From contig NZ_JAUQYP010000001.1 of assembly GCF_030586465.1 (NCBI RefSeq), positions 749,965-813,964 on the forward strand: 64,000 bases of DNA. Reading direction: 5' to 3'. The notes under the pieces were generated by a model. It worked only from the letters and a program-made list of their open reading frames with translations, searched no databases and was not told where the DNA came from. The DNA is from Actinotalea lenta (GTDB lineage: Bacteria; Actinomycetota; Actinomycetes; Actinomycetales; Cellulomonadaceae). Positions 1 to 9,359 of this stretch are shown here, piece by piece (the first letter of the stretch is position 1; each line of letters opens with the position of its first letter). The translations under genes were made by a program, and so were the position numbers.

Positions 1-1
1 G

Positions 2-1534
2 CGGTCGAGCTGGGACGTGCGGCGGTTCCTGTGGGCGCCGCGGCTCGGTTGCTACGGCATCCAGCGCGTCCACCTGCTGCGCAACGTGCTCGTGCTCGCC
101 GGCGCGGGCGTCGGGGGTGGGTCCCTGGTGTATGCCAACACCCTCTACCGCCCGCCGTCGGCGTTCTACGCGGACCCGCAGTGGGCGGGGATCGCCGACT
201 GGGAGGCCGAGCTCGCGCCGCACTTCGACACCGCCGAGCGCATGCTGGGCGTGGTGCCCAACCCGACCACGACGGCGTCGGACCGGGTGATGAAGCAGGT
301 CGCCGACGAGATGGGCGTCGGGCACACGTTCCGGCTCGCGCCCGTCGGGGTGTTCTTCGGGCGGCAGGGCCGCAGCGAGCCGGGCATGACCGTTCCGGAC
401 CCCTACTTCGGCGGCGCGGGGCCGGCCCGCACCGGCTGCACCGAGTGCGGCGGGTGCATGACGGGCTGCCGCGTGGGGGCGAAGAACACCCTGGTGAAGA
501 ACTACCTGTACCTCGCGGAGCGCGCCGGGGTGCGGATCGAACCGTTGGCGACCGTCACGCGGCTCGCACCGTTGCCCGGCGGTGGCTACCAGGTGGACGT
601 GACCCGGACCGATGCCCGACGTGGTGCGGGTGGGCGGCGTGCCGGTGTGTCGGGATCGGACCGCCCGGCCCGGTGGTCGGTCACCGCGGACCAGGTGGTG
701 CTCGCCGCGGGCGCCTGGGGTACCCAGCAGCTCCTGCACCGGATGCGCGCGACGGGTGTGCTGCCCCACCTGTCGCCTCGACTGGGAGACCTGACACGGA
801 CCAACTCCGAAGCGTTGGGCGGCGCGACGGCCACGATCCGGCACCGTCGGGACGCCGACTACTCGCGCGGGGTGGCGATCACGTCATCGTTCTACCCCGA
901 GCCGGACACCCACGTGGAGCCCGTGCGCTACGCGGCGGGCTCGAACGCGATGGCGCTGCTGTCCACGCTCGGCACGCCCGGTGGCGGACGCGTGCCGCGG
1001 CCGCTGCGCTGGCTCGGCCAGGCGCTGCGGCACCCGGGCTGGCTGCCGTCGATCTGGTTGGGGCGGCACTGGTCCGAGCGCACGATCATCGGGCTCGTGA
1101 TGCAGTCGCGGGACAGCTCGCTGACGTTGTACCCGCGCCGCGCCGTGCTGGGCCGCTGGGGGCGCTGGCAGGTCACGTCCCGCCAGGGCCGCGGAACCCC
1201 CAACCCGACGTGGATCCCTGCCGGCCACGAGGCGATGACCCGCGCGTCGCGGCTGGTGCACGGGTTCCAGGGCAGCAGCGTCGGCGAGATCCTGGACATC
1301 CCGATGACGGCGCACCTGCTGGGGGGCTGCGCGATCGGCGACTCGCCCCGGACCGGTGTCGTGGACGGATACCACCGGGTGTTCGGGTACCCGGGGCTGC
1401 ACGTGATGGACGGCTCGAGCGTGGCGGCCAACCTCGGCGTCAACCCGTCGTTGACCATCACCGCCCTGGCCGAGCGCGCCCTGTCCTACTGGCCGAGCGC
1501 GGGCACCCCCGACCCCCGGCCCCACCCCGTGTGA
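2..1534 (+). CDS. GMC-family oxidoreductase (cholesterol oxidase-like), 5' truncated by window edge
   Basis: This is an FAD-dependent oxidoreductase of the glucose-methanol-choline family, closest in motif pattern to actinobacterial cholesterol oxidase-like enzymes. Counting from the first GTG at 17, GAGVGGGSLVYAN (residues 29-41) is the flavin-contacting glycine loop. C141, C144, C147 and C151 form the cysteine cluster typical of this subgroup and are followed by AKNTLVKNYLYLAE. The C-terminal GMC motifs are also present: HLLGGCAIG, then MDGSSVAANLGVNPSLTITA, which carry the active-site His and Asn. The N-terminal GxGxxG dinucleotide-binding motif is missing because the frame is open to the window edge, so the true start lies upstream and the GTG at 17 is not a credible start. 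The substrate cannot be read from the sequence. Confidence 0.88.
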   Translation, partial: RSSWDVRRFLWAPRLGCYGIQRVHLLRNVLVLAGAGVGGGSLVYANTLYRPPSAFYADPQWAGIADWEAELAPHFDTAERMLGVVPNPTTTASDRVMKQVADEMGVGHTFRLAPVGVFFGRQGRSEPGMTVPDPYFGGAGPARTGCTECGGCMTGCRVGAKNTLVKNYLYLAERAGVRIEPLATVTRLAPLPGGGYQVDVTRTDARRGAGGRRAGVSGSDRPARWSVTADQVVLAAGAWGTQQLLHRMRATGVLPHLSPRLGDLTRTNSEALGGATATIRHRRDADYSRGVAITSSFYPEPDTHVEPVRYAAGSNAMALLSTLGTPGGGRVPRPLRWLGQALRHPGWLPSIWLGRHWSERTIIGLVMQSRDSSLTLYPRRAVLGRWGRWQVTSRQGRGTPNPTWIPAGHEAMTRASRLVHGFQGSSVGEILDIPMTAHLLGGCAIGDSPRTGVVDGYHRVFGYPGLHVMDGSSVAANLGVNPSLTITALAERALSYWPSAGTPDPRPHPV

Positions 1535-1709
1535 TGATGCCGAGCCTGTCCCTGCCACCCCGGTGATCTGGCGTCCTGCTCGTCGCGGGAGGCCGTACAC
1601 AGGCCGTTCACCGGTTTTTCACCGTTCCCAACCAGCAGAAAGTGCCGATCGGGATCACGCTTCGGAGGGGGCATCCGCCCCACCTCACCTCCGGAGAGGA
1701 GCACGTCCC

Positions 1710-3383
1710 GTGCACTCAGCACCCCGCACCCGCGCCGCGGTCCTGGCCCTCGGGCTCGGCGCCGCAGCGCTCGTGGCCACGCCAACGGTGGCGTCGGCCC
1801 ACGGCCATGGCAGCTGGCACTCCCGCGGCAAGCGGGAGGTGGCCACGACGACGCCGATCAAGCACCTCGTGGTGATCTTCCAGGAGAACGTGTCCTTCGA
1901 CCACTACTTCGCGACGTACCCGGACGCGGCCAACACGGACGGCACGACGTTCACGGCCGCCGCACACACGCCGGCCGTCGACAACCTCGCGAACGCCGGG
2001 CTCCTGACCGGCAACCCGAACGCGAACGACCCGCAGCGCCTGGGCCCGGACCAGGCCGTCACGTGCGACCAGGACCACGGGTACTCCGCCGAGCAGAAGG
2101 CGTTCAACGGCGGCCTGATGAACCTGTTCGTCGAGAACACCTCGCGTGATGCGTGCGGCAGCCCGCTGTACGGCGCCCCGGGCCTGACCATGGACTACTA
2201 CGACGGCAACACCGTCACCGCGCTGTGGAACTACGCGCAGCACTACGCGATGTCGGACAACTCCTACTCGACGACCTTCGGCCCGTCGACGCCCGGTGCC
2301 CTGAACCTGGTCTCCGGCCAGACGCACGGTGTCACCGCCCGGACGCCCGACGGCGCTCCCACGTCCGACTCCTACGCCGTCGTGTCCCCGGACGCCAACG
2401 GCGTGGGCACCGTCATCAACGACCCGGACCCGTACTTCGACGACTGCGCCAACAAGAACGGCGAGCGCAGCTACAACCTCGCCGTCATGCACGGCCGCAA
2501 CGTCGGTGACCTGCTCGACGCCAAGGGTGTGACCTGGGGCTGGTTCCAGGGCGGCTTCCGGCCCACGACGCCCTACGACGCCTCCGCCGGCAGCACGGCG
2601 GTGTGCGGTGCGACCAGCACCAACGTCGCAGGCGTCTCCTCGCTGGACTACAGCGCCCACCACGAGCCGTTCCAGTACTACGAGTCGACGGCCAACCCGC
2701 ACCACCTGCCGCCGACGTCGGTGGCGATGATCGGGCGCACCGACCAGGCCAACCACCAGTACGACATGAGCGACTTCGACGCTGCGCTCGCGGCCGGGAA
2801 CCTCCCCGCCGTGAGCTTCCTCAAGGCGCCCGCCTACCAGGACGGCCACGCGGCCTACTCCGACCCGCTCGACGAGCAGAACTTCCTGGTCAAGCAGATC
2901 AACGCGATCCAGACCTCGAGGTTCTGGAGCTCGACGGCGATCGTCGTGCTCTACGACGACTCCGACGGCTGGTACGACCACGTCGCGGCGCAGATCCTCA
3001 ACGGTTCGAACGACCCGGCGAACGACTCGGCGATCTGCACCGACGCCGCGGCCTCGGTGGGTGTCGCGGGCGGCTACCAGGACCGCTGCGGGCCGGGCAC
3101 CCGGCAGCCGCTGCTCGTGATCTCGCCGTTCTCGAAGACGAACTACGTCGACCACGCCCAGACCGAGCAGGCCTCGGTGCTCAGGCTGATCGAGGACAAC
3201 TGGCGGCTCGGCCGCATCGGTGACGCCTCGGCCGATGCGCGTGCAGGGTCGTTGCTCGGGATGCTCGAGTTCCACCACGGGCGAGCCCCGCGGGTGCTGC
3301 TCAACGCCGACGGGTCGGTCGCCCACCACGACGGGCACGGTGACGGGCGCGGTGACGGGCACGACAGCGTCGGTCGCTCCTGA
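1710..3383 (+). CDS. Secreted phosphoesterase (phospholipase C / acid phosphatase family)
   Basis: The 557-residue product is an exported phosphoesterase of the family (Pfam PF04185) that hydrolyses phosphate esters of phospholipids or other phosphomonoesters outside the membrane. The GTG at 1710 follows the ribosome site GGAGAGGAG at 1692-1700 and begins a classic signal peptide: hydrophobic residues 10-27, then VASA, with cleavage likely after A30. The mature start has IFQENVSFDHYFATYP (about 56-71), the diagnostic metal and active-site motif around E59, N60, D64 and H65. Further motifs are YDDSDGWYDH and VISPFSKTNYVDH. The C-terminus is a short Gly/His/Asp tail. The frame is open upstream to 1563, but nothing there resembles a start or a signal. 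Phospholipase and phosphatase activity cannot be told apart from sequence. Confidence 0.88.
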   Translation: MHSAPRTRAAVLALGLGAAALVATPTVASAHGHGSWHSRGKREVATTTPIKHLVVIFQENVSFDHYFATYPDAANTDGTTFTAAAHTPAVDNLANAGLLTGNPNANDPQRLGPDQAVTCDQDHGYSAEQKAFNGGLMNLFVENTSRDACGSPLYGAPGLTMDYYDGNTVTALWNYAQHYAMSDNSYSTTFGPSTPGALNLVSGQTHGVTARTPDGAPTSDSYAVVSPDANGVGTVINDPDPYFDDCANKNGERSYNLAVMHGRNVGDLLDAKGVTWGWFQGGFRPTTPYDASAGSTAVCGATSTNVAGVSSLDYSAHHEPFQYYESTANPHHLPPTSVAMIGRTDQANHQYDMSDFDAALAAGNLPAVSFLKAPAYQDGHAAYSDPLDEQNFLVKQINAIQTSRFWSSTAIVVLYDDSDGWYDHVAAQILNGSNDPANDSAICTDAAASVGVAGGYQDRCGPGTRQPLLVISPFSKTNYVDHAQTEQASVLRLIEDNWRLGRIGDASADARAGSLLGMLEFHHGRAPRVLLNADGSVAHHDGHGDGRGDGHDSVGRS

Positions 3384-3461
3384 CGTCCTCGGGTGCTGCG
3401 TCGGCCGGGTCTGCGGGCATCGCCCGCGGGCCCGGCCCCGCGGCGCCCGGGAGGTCGCTCG

Positions 3462-5360
3462 TCAGTCCGCCGCGTGCCGGCCGTGCGGTTGGTCGTCGTC
3501 AGGCACCGCGCCCGGTTCGCGGAGCGCATCGCTCGGCGCGTCGGGTACCGAGTCCGCCGCGGCCGCGCCGGCGGCGCCCGCCTCCTCAGGGACCCCCGAG
3601 CCGTACGCGCTGGCCTGCGCGGCCGCGGCGGCGTCCTCCTCCATCCGGCTCTGGATGCCCGAGGTCATCCGCAGCGGGAGCTCGGGGACGAACCACGTGA
3701 GCAGGAAGCCGAGGAGCAGCACCACTGCGGCCGTGAGCATCACGACCGACACCGAGTCGGAGAAGCCCTGGATGATCGGTGCGGCCAGCTTGGGGTTGAT
3801 CTGGCTGAGGAACGAGGAGTCGTTCAGCGACACGGTCGAGGAGCCGGGGTTCTGCAGGGCCTGGAGCACGGGCGCGTTCGCGGGGTTGTTCAGCACCGCC
3901 TTGTCCTGCAGCACCGCCTGGAACGACGGATCCTGGGCCGCCGTCGCGAAGGCGTCCTTGATCCTCCCGCCCACGGTGGAGAACAGGATCGACAGGAACA
4001 CCGCAGTACCCAGTGTTCCGCCCATCTGCCGGAAGAACAGCGAGGACGACGTCGCGGTGCCCATGTCCCGGGGGGGCACGGCGTTCTGCACCGCCAGGAC
4101 CAGCGGCTGGAAGCAGAAGCCCAGGCCGAAGCCGAACACCGCGGCGCGCCACGCCACGTCGCCGTAGCTCGACGCGGGCTCGAGCTGGGCGAGCAGGTAG
4201 GCACCGGCGACCAGGGCCCCGGTGCCCAGCACCGGGAAGATCTTGTAGCGCCCGGTGTGCCCGACGGTCTGTCCGGCGATCACCGAGGACACCATGATCC
4301 CGCCGGTGAACGGCAGCAGCGCCAGCCCGGCGTCCGTCGGCGTCATGCCCTTGACGATCTGCAGCCACAGCGGCAGCGTCGCGATGCCACCGAACATGCC
4401 CATCCCGAGCACCACGTTGACCATCGCGGTGGTGGAGAAGGTCGAGTTCCGGAACAGCCGCAGTGGCAGCAGGGCCTCGTCCTTGGCGGCGCGCTCGGCC
4501 CAGATGAACAGCGCGATGCCGAGCGCGCCCAACCCGTAGCAGCCGAACGCTGCCCCGGACGCCCAGCCCCAGTCCCGGCCCTGCTCCGCGATCACCAGGA
4601 GCGGGACGAGCCCACCGGCCAGCGCGACCGCGCCCTGCCAGTCGATCCGGTGGTCGACGTGGTGCTTGGGCAGGTGCAGCACCCGAGCGATGACGATCAT
4701 CCCGGCGATGCCCAGGGGCACGTTGACCAGGAAGATCCACCGCCAGCCCGTGATCCCGAACACCGTCGTCGCGTCGGCGAAGAACCCGCCGACGATCGGG
4801 CCGACCACCGAGGAGACGCCGAACACCGCGAGGAACATCGCCTGGTAGCGGGCCCGCTCGCGCGGGCTCAGCAGGTCGCCCAGGATCGTGATGGCCAGCG
4901 ACATCAGGCCGCCACCGCCGAGGCCCTGCAGGGCCCGGTACCCGGCGAGCTGGTACATCGAGGTCGCGGTGCCGCTCAGGAGGGAGCCGGCCAGGAACAG
5001 GCCGATCGAGACCAGGTAGAACGGCTTGCGGCCGTAGATGTCGGAGAGCTTGCCGTACAGCGGCGTCGAGAGCGTCGAGGTGATCAGGTAGGCGGTGGTG
5101 ACCCAGGCCTGCAAGGTCAGGCCGTTGAGGTCGTCGCCGATGGTGCGGATCGCGGTCGCGACGATGGTCTGGTCCAGGGCGGCCAGGAACATGCCCATCA
5201 TCAGGCCGCCGAGGATCGCGAGGATCTGGCGGCGGGTGGGCGCGACGTAGCCCGGGGCCGATGCGGCCGGTGGCGTGGCACTGGTCGGTGCGGCGCTGTC
5301 GACGGCGGCGGTGGACGGCGCGCCGGATGCGCTCACGCGAACGGGATCACGGTGACTCAC
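3462..5360 (-). CDS. DHA2-family MFS multidrug exporter (EmrB/QacA type)
   Basis: This is a 632-residue, 14-helix major facilitator of the drug:H+ antiporter-2 family. A 40-residue Ala/Pro/Ser-rich cytoplasmic head precedes TM1. LDQTIVATAIRTIGDDL at the end of TM1 is motif D1 and GKLSDIYGRKPF is motif A. YRALQGLGGGGLMSLA and GPIVGGFFAD match motifs B and C. The last 70 residues are an acidic, Ala-rich soluble tail longer than in EmrB. The GTG start at 5360 has no ribosome site but lies 6 nt downstream of TAGGGT (5367-5372), suggesting a leaderless transcript. It diverges from the CopD-CtaG gene and converges on the phosphoesterase gene. No regulator is adjacent. Substrates are unknown. Confidence 0.9.
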   Translation of the reverse strand: MSHRDPVRVSASGAPSTAAVDSAAPTSATPPAASAPGYVAPTRRQILAILGGLMMGMFLAALDQTIVATAIRTIGDDLNGLTLQAWVTTAYLITSTLSTPLYGKLSDIYGRKPFYLVSIGLFLAGSLLSGTATSMYQLAGYRALQGLGGGGLMSLAITILGDLLSPRERARYQAMFLAVFGVSSVVGPIVGGFFADATTVFGITGWRWIFLVNVPLGIAGMIVIARVLHLPKHHVDHRIDWQGAVALAGGLVPLLVIAEQGRDWGWASGAAFGCYGLGALGIALFIWAERAAKDEALLPLRLFRNSTFSTTAMVNVVLGMGMFGGIATLPLWLQIVKGMTPTDAGLALLPFTGGIMVSSVIAGQTVGHTGRYKIFPVLGTGALVAGAYLLAQLEPASSYGDVAWRAAVFGFGLGFCFQPLVLAVQNAVPPRDMGTATSSSLFFRQMGGTLGTAVFLSILFSTVGGRIKDAFATAAQDPSFQAVLQDKAVLNNPANAPVLQALQNPGSSTVSLNDSSFLSQINPKLAAPIIQGFSDSVSVVMLTAAVVLLLGFLLTWFVPELPLRMTSGIQSRMEEDAAAAAQASAYGSGVPEEAGAAGAAAADSVPDAPSDALREPGAVPDDDQPHGRHAAD

Positions 5361-5473
5361 TGAGACACCCTACGGTTCAGTTGAGGCGAGCGCCGCTCTC
5401 GTCCAGGGTCAGAGGTCCCGATCGGCACCCGATTCCGCCCAGGGCGTAGCGCCGCGGCACCTACGCTGGTGGG

Positions 5474-7594
5474 GTGACCACGACGACGCGCGGCGCGCCA
5501 TCCCGCCCCGCCGACGACGCACCGCGCGACGTGCACCGACCGGTGCGCCCCGGCCTGGTCGCCGGTGCACTGGCTGCCGTCCTGGGTGTGGTGCTGGGCA
5601 CGCTGGTGGTCCGCTCCGGCACGATCGACCTGCTCGACCCCGGCGCGCTCGTCCGGTGGGGCGCGCCCACGGCCGAGGTGCTCACCGAGCTGGCCGGCGC
5701 CGTGACCCTCGGCGCGCTCGCGCTCGCTGCGTTCGTCCTGCCCTGGCCCGCGGGCCGGCGGGGGGCCCGCAGGGTCACGCGCGCGGGCGGCGCGCGGCGC
5801 GCACGCCCCGAGCCCAGCCCCGCCTTCGCCGCGACGCTCCGGGTGGCAGCGGCCGCCGCCGCGGCCTGGACCGTGATCGCGCTCGCCGACCTCGTCCTCG
5901 GCTACGGCGCGATCGCCGGCCGATCGCTGGGCACCCCGTCCTTCGGGCCCGAGCTCGGCGTCTACGTCACCTCGATCTCGCTGGGCAAGATCGGCCTGGG
6001 CATCGTGGTGGTCGCCGCGCTGACCAGCGTCCTGGCGCTGCTGGTCACGACGCCGGTCGGCGCGCTGTGGACCGCGCTGCTCGCCCTGGTCGCGTTGGTG
6101 CTGCGTGCGCAGACCGGGCACGCCTCCGGCGACACCAACCACGAGCTCGCGATCTCGACGATGTTCCTGCACCTGCTGGGAGCGGCGCTGTGGATCGGAG
6201 GCCTGGCGGCACTGGCCTTCGTGGCGCGCCGCCTGGGCCGGGACCTCGCGCCCGCGGTCGCCCGGTTCTCCACCCTGGCGCTGTGGTGCTACCTCGGCGT
6301 GGGGATCTCCGGAGCCGTCAACGCGGCGATGCGGATGGCCGACCTCGGTCAGCTCGTCACGACCGCGTACGGGCGGCTGGTGGCCACGAAGATCACCATC
6401 ATGGTCGGGCTCGGGCTGGTCGGCTGGCTGCACCGTCGCCGGGTGGTCGAGGCGCTCGCGGCGCGGGCGTCCGTCGCGGGAGCGTCCCGCCGCGCCCCGT
6501 GGGTGTTCTGGCGCCTGGTCGCCGTGGAGCTGGTGCTCATGGGTGCCGTGTCCGGGGTGGCCGTCGCGCTGGCCTCGGCCGAGCCCCCTGTGCCGCAGAC
6601 CCCGACGGGCGCCCTGAGCCCGGCCGAGGTCGTCACGGGCCACCCGCTGCCGCCGCCACCGACGTTCGACCGGTGGCTCACCTCGTTCCGCTGGGACCTG
6701 CTGCTCGCGCTCGCCGCGCTGGCGGGCGCCGTCGTCTACCTGCGCTGGGTCCGGCGGCTGGCCTCGCGCGGCGACCGGTGGCCCGTGGGCCGTACGGTCA
6801 GCTGGCTGGCCGGGATGGGGACGTTCTTCTGGACGACGTCCGCCGGCCCCGCGGTCTACGGTCACTTCCTGCTCAGCGCGCACATGGTCGCGCACATGAC
6901 CCTGATGCTCATCGTGCCGGTCTTCGTGGCCGTCTCCGGCCCCGTGACGCTCGCGGTGCGGGCCTTACCGGCCAGGCAGGACGGCTCCCGGGGACCTCGT
7001 GAGTGGTTGCTGGTGATCGTGCACTCCCGGTGGGCGGCGTTCTTCTCGCACCCGCTGGTCGCCGCCGCGAACTTCGCGGGGTCGATGTACGTCTTCTACT
7101 TCACCGACCTGTTCAAGTACGCCTTGGAGACCTACGTCGGGCACCTGGGGATGGTGCTCCACTTCAGCCTCGCGGGGTACATGTTCATCAACGGGCTGAT
7201 CGGCATCGACCCCGGACCCAAGCGGCTCGCGCACCCGATGCGGCTCGTGCTGCTGTTCGCGACCATGGCGGTGCACGCGTTCTTCGGGGTGGCCCTGACG
7301 ATGGACACCGCGCTGCTCGTGCCCGAGTGGTTCGGCCTGCTCGGCCGGACCTGGGGCCCGTCGGCTCTGGCCGACCAGGCCACCGCGGGCGCGGTCGTCT
7401 GGGGGATCTCGGAGCTTCCGATGCTCGCCGTGGCCATCATCCTGGCGGTCTCCTGGACCCGGGCCGACGAGCGCGCCGCCAAGCGCCGGGACCGTCGTGC
7501 GGACCGCGACGGGGACGCGGAGCTGGACGCCTACAACGCGCGGCTCGCGGCCCTGGCCGACCGGGACGACAAGCCGCCCACCGGCAACGGCTGA
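5474..7594 (+). CDS. CopD-CtaG fusion: copper-handling / cytochrome oxidase assembly membrane protein
   Basis: This 706-residue integral membrane protein joins two families found as separate proteins elsewhere. Residues about 165-365 form a CopD-type region, with candidate metal-ligand histidines H216, H223 and H233 in HASGDTNHELAISTMFLH. Residues about 440-670 form a caa3 CtaG domain with H464, H470 and H474 in GHFLLSAHMVAHM. CopD proteins import or sense periplasmic copper, and CtaG proteins help deliver copper to the CuA/CuB sites of heme-copper oxidase, so this protein probably routes copper across the membrane for respiratory oxidase assembly. A loop of about 50 residues (372-400) separates the halves. 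The GTG start lies 6 nt after TACGCT (5462-5467) with no ribosome site. The last 40 residues are a charged cytoplasmic tail. Confidence 0.88.
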   Translation: MTTTTRGAPSRPADDAPRDVHRPVRPGLVAGALAAVLGVVLGTLVVRSGTIDLLDPGALVRWGAPTAEVLTELAGAVTLGALALAAFVLPWPAGRRGARRVTRAGGARRARPEPSPAFAATLRVAAAAAAAWTVIALADLVLGYGAIAGRSLGTPSFGPELGVYVTSISLGKIGLGIVVVAALTSVLALLVTTPVGALWTALLALVALVLRAQTGHASGDTNHELAISTMFLHLLGAALWIGGLAALAFVARRLGRDLAPAVARFSTLALWCYLGVGISGAVNAAMRMADLGQLVTTAYGRLVATKITIMVGLGLVGWLHRRRVVEALAARASVAGASRRAPWVFWRLVAVELVLMGAVSGVAVALASAEPPVPQTPTGALSPAEVVTGHPLPPPPTFDRWLTSFRWDLLLALAALAGAVVYLRWVRRLASRGDRWPVGRTVSWLAGMGTFFWTTSAGPAVYGHFLLSAHMVAHMTLMLIVPVFVAVSGPVTLAVRALPARQDGSRGPREWLLVIVHSRWAAFFSHPLVAAANFAGSMYVFYFTDLFKYALETYVGHLGMVLHFSLAGYMFINGLIGIDPGPKRLAHPMRLVLLFATMAVHAFFGVALTMDTALLVPEWFGLLGRTWGPSALADQATAGAVVWGISELPMLAVAIILAVSWTRADERAAKRRDRRADRDGDAELDAYNARLAALADRDDKPPTGNG

Positions 7595-7655
7595 GCCCGT
7601 CGCGAACCCCTCGGCCTGCGAGATCTCGCCTCTCGGGTGACAGTGGAGGGGTCCG

Positions 7656-7675
7656 GAGCCGCGTGTCCGCGGCTC
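7656..7675 (+). terminator. GC hairpin between CopD-CtaG and the small membrane protein gene
   Basis: GAGCCGCG at 7656-7663 pairs perfectly with CGCGGCTC at 7668-7675 across a 4-nt loop. There is no U-run, so it is either a weak or factor-assisted terminator for the upstream gene or a 5' leader hairpin just ahead of the ribosome site at 7682. Confidence 0.3.
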
Positions 7676-7692
7676 GAGCACAGGAGGGGCAC

Positions 7693-7920
7693 ATGGGTAT
7701 CGGAGCGGGAATCTTCCTCATCGTCGTGGGCGCGATCCTGACGTTCGCGGTCAACGTGAGCTCGGACGCCGTCAACCTCGACCTGATCGGCTGGATCATG
7801 ATGGGGGCCGGCCTCGTCGCCCTCCTCGTCGGGTTGATCATGAACGCGCAGCGGTCCAACACGAGCCACCGCGAGGTGGTCGAGCGCCGCGAGCGCGGCA
7901 CGGAGCCGCCGCCGGCCTGA
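7693..7920 (+). CDS. Small two-helix membrane protein (DUF6458-like)
   Basis: This 75-residue protein starts with MGIGAGIFLIVVGAILTF, a first membrane helix, and has a second helix at about 31-53 (LIGWIMMGAGLVALLVGLIM). A charged 20-residue cytoplasmic tail follows. Two short glycine-containing helices with a tight loop (NVSSDAVNLDL) match the actinobacterial DUF6458 family, whose function is unknown. The start is firm: AGGAGGGG at 7682-7689 sits just ahead of the ATG. It is a free-standing gene between the CopD-CtaG gene and the convergent anti-sigma gene. Confidence 0.8.
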   Translation: MGIGAGIFLIVVGAILTFAVNVSSDAVNLDLIGWIMMGAGLVALLVGLIMNAQRSNTSHREVVERRERGTEPPPA

Positions 7921-7970
7921 GCACGACAGCCGGAGCCGGTCGACACGCCCGGCGTCGACCGGCCCGGCGG

Positions 7971-8756
7971 TCAGGTGCCCAGCACGCCGCGCACGATGCT
8001 GTCGCCGGAGTGCGCCGGGTTCCCGTCGTAGGGCTCCTCGGAGACGTCGACGATCGGGTACTGCGTCAGGTTGACGCCGTCCGGGAGCGGGAAGCTGCCG
8101 TGGTCGCCGTGCAGGACGCCGAGGCTGATGAGCTTGGTGACCTCGGGGTCGATGAGCCACACCTCGTGATAGCCGCTGTCGGCCCCCGCGCCGGAGAGCG
8201 TGACCACGAGTCGCCGTGTCCCGTCCGAGGAGCGTTCCACCATCGCCGAGCCGGAGGCCTCCGGCCACTGGGGCAGCGCGTCCAGGGTCGCGCGCTCGAC
8301 CACCACCTGGGTCGGTGACCGTCCGTTCCACCAGGCGGTGCCCGCCCCACCGAGCACGACGCCGACCGCGGCGGCCGCTGCCAACCAGGCCGGAGCGACG
8401 CGCCGTCGCGACCGGCGCCTCGCGTCGCGCCCGGCCGGCCCGGTGGCGGCGGGGGGACGGGTGGGCGCGGCGGCGCCCTGCGGCACGCGGTGCGCCCCGG
8501 GGTCCCGCGGCGCGGGGCCGGGTTGCACGTGCTCGGGCAGGTCCAGCTCTGCCGCGATGCGGTCCCACACGGCCGGCGGCGGCTCGACCAGCTGCTCCGT
8601 CACGGGCCCCGCGGCACGCGCCCGGACGGCGGTCACCGCGAGGGCGTCCAGCTCAGCGCGGCACGCAGCGCACTGCTCGAGGTGCGACCGGGCGTCGTCG
8701 TCCAGCGGCTCACCCAGCGCGGCGAGCGCGATCACGTCAGGCTCCAGATGCGGCAC
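7971..8756 (-). CDS. Anti-sigma factor, RskA / anti-sigma-K type
   Basis: This single-pass membrane anti-sigma factor is predicted to hold the ECF sigma factor encoded immediately upstream. The GTG at 8756 is preferred because GGAGGT precedes it by 5 nt and it overlaps the end of the sigma gene by 20 nt, a translational coupling arrangement; an in-frame GTG at 8777 is less well placed. The cytoplasmic N-terminus has the zinc anti-sigma pattern H25-x3-C29-x2-C32. A Pro/Ala-rich linker leads to basic residues and one membrane helix at about 121-143. The extracytoplasmic part is a RskA-type domain ([18 protein letters not shown] and following). Known RskA proteins are cleaved by site-1/site-2-like proteolysis to release sigma; whether that happens here is inference. 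Confidence 0.87.
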   Translation of the reverse strand: MPHLEPDVIALAALGEPLDDDARSHLEQCAACRAELDALAVTAVRARAAGPVTEQLVEPPPAVWDRIAAELDLPEHVQPGPAPRDPGAHRVPQGAAAPTRPPAATGPAGRDARRRSRRRVAPAWLAAAAAVGVVLGGAGTAWWNGRSPTQVVVERATLDALPQWPEASGSAMVERSSDGTRRLVVTLSGAGADSGYHEVWLIDPEVTKLISLGVLHGDHGSFPLPDGVNLTQYPIVDVSEEPYDGNPAHSGDSIVRGVLGT

Positions 8757-9303
8757 GGTCCACCTCCAACCGGTCACGCAGGCGCAGCAGGCTGCGCCGG
8801 ATGTGGCTCTTCACCGTCCCGAGCGGCAGCCCGAGCCGCTCGGAGATCTGCGGGTGCGTGAGGTCCTCCCAGAACGCCAGGGCAAGGATGGTGCGTTGCG
8901 GCTCGCCGAGCCGCGCCAGCTCGTCGGCGACGACGATCCGGTCGGTCAGTGCCGGGGTCGGAGCCGCCACCTCGACGGTAGCGGTGGCGGCCTCTGCGTC
9001 CCGTCGCTCCCGGCCCCGGCGCGCGGCCGCGTCGGCGATCGCCCGTCGGGTGATCCCCGTCAGCCACGCCGGCAGCGGCCCCCGGTCGGGGTCGAAGCCG
9101 GAACGGCCGCGCCAGGCGTTGACGAACACCTGCTGGGTGACGTCCTCGGCGTCCGCGCGTTCCCCCAGGGAGCGCAGCGCGAGGGTGTGCACCAGGGCGC
9201 CCCACCGCCGGTAGGCCTCCGCCAGCGCGTCGTCATCGCCTGCGGCGAAGGCGCGCGACACCGCCTCGTCGTCCCAGGACGACGGAGGGTGCAGTCGTGT
9301 CAC
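8737..9303 (-). CDS. ECF sigma factor, SigK-like
   Basis: This extracytoplasmic-function sigma factor of about 188 residues has region 2 ([19 protein letters not shown] to [19 protein letters not shown]) and region 4 ([46 protein letters not shown]), the latter with the helix-turn-helix. The downstream RskA-type anti-sigma gene overlaps it, and the pair matches the SigK/RskA arrangement. The start is ambiguous: GAGGAGGT is followed after 5 nt by CTG (9312) and after 14 nt by GTG (9303). I report the GTG; the CTG would add three residues and has the better spacing. It is co-directional with the sortase gene 57 nt upstream and the DUF4397 gene before that, so sigma and anti-sigma are probably transcribed with their target genes. 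Confidence 0.9.
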   Translation of the reverse strand: MTRLHPPSSWDDEAVSRAFAAGDDDALAEAYRRWGALVHTLALRSLGERADAEDVTQQVFVNAWRGRSGFDPDRGPLPAWLTGITRRAIADAAARRGRERRDAEAATATVEVAAPTPALTDRIVVADELARLGEPQRTILALAFWEDLTHPQISERLGLPLGTVKSHIRRSLLRLRDRLEVDRAASGA

Positions 9304-9359
9304 GTCGGTCAGGGTGGACCTCCTCGGCCGGCGTCCCGTGGTCTCGTACGGTAGCGCGC

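Noticed and set aside
1563-1709. N-terminal extension of the phosphoesterase frame
   Set aside because: The translated extension is basic and Pro/Arg-rich with no signal function; the ribosome site and signal peptide point to the GTG at 1710.
3413-3427. GCGGGC-ATC-GCCCGC hairpin between the phosphoesterase and MFS genes
   Set aside because: Short, with a 3-nt loop and no T-run. Such dyads occur by chance in DNA this GC-rich, so I do not call it a terminator.
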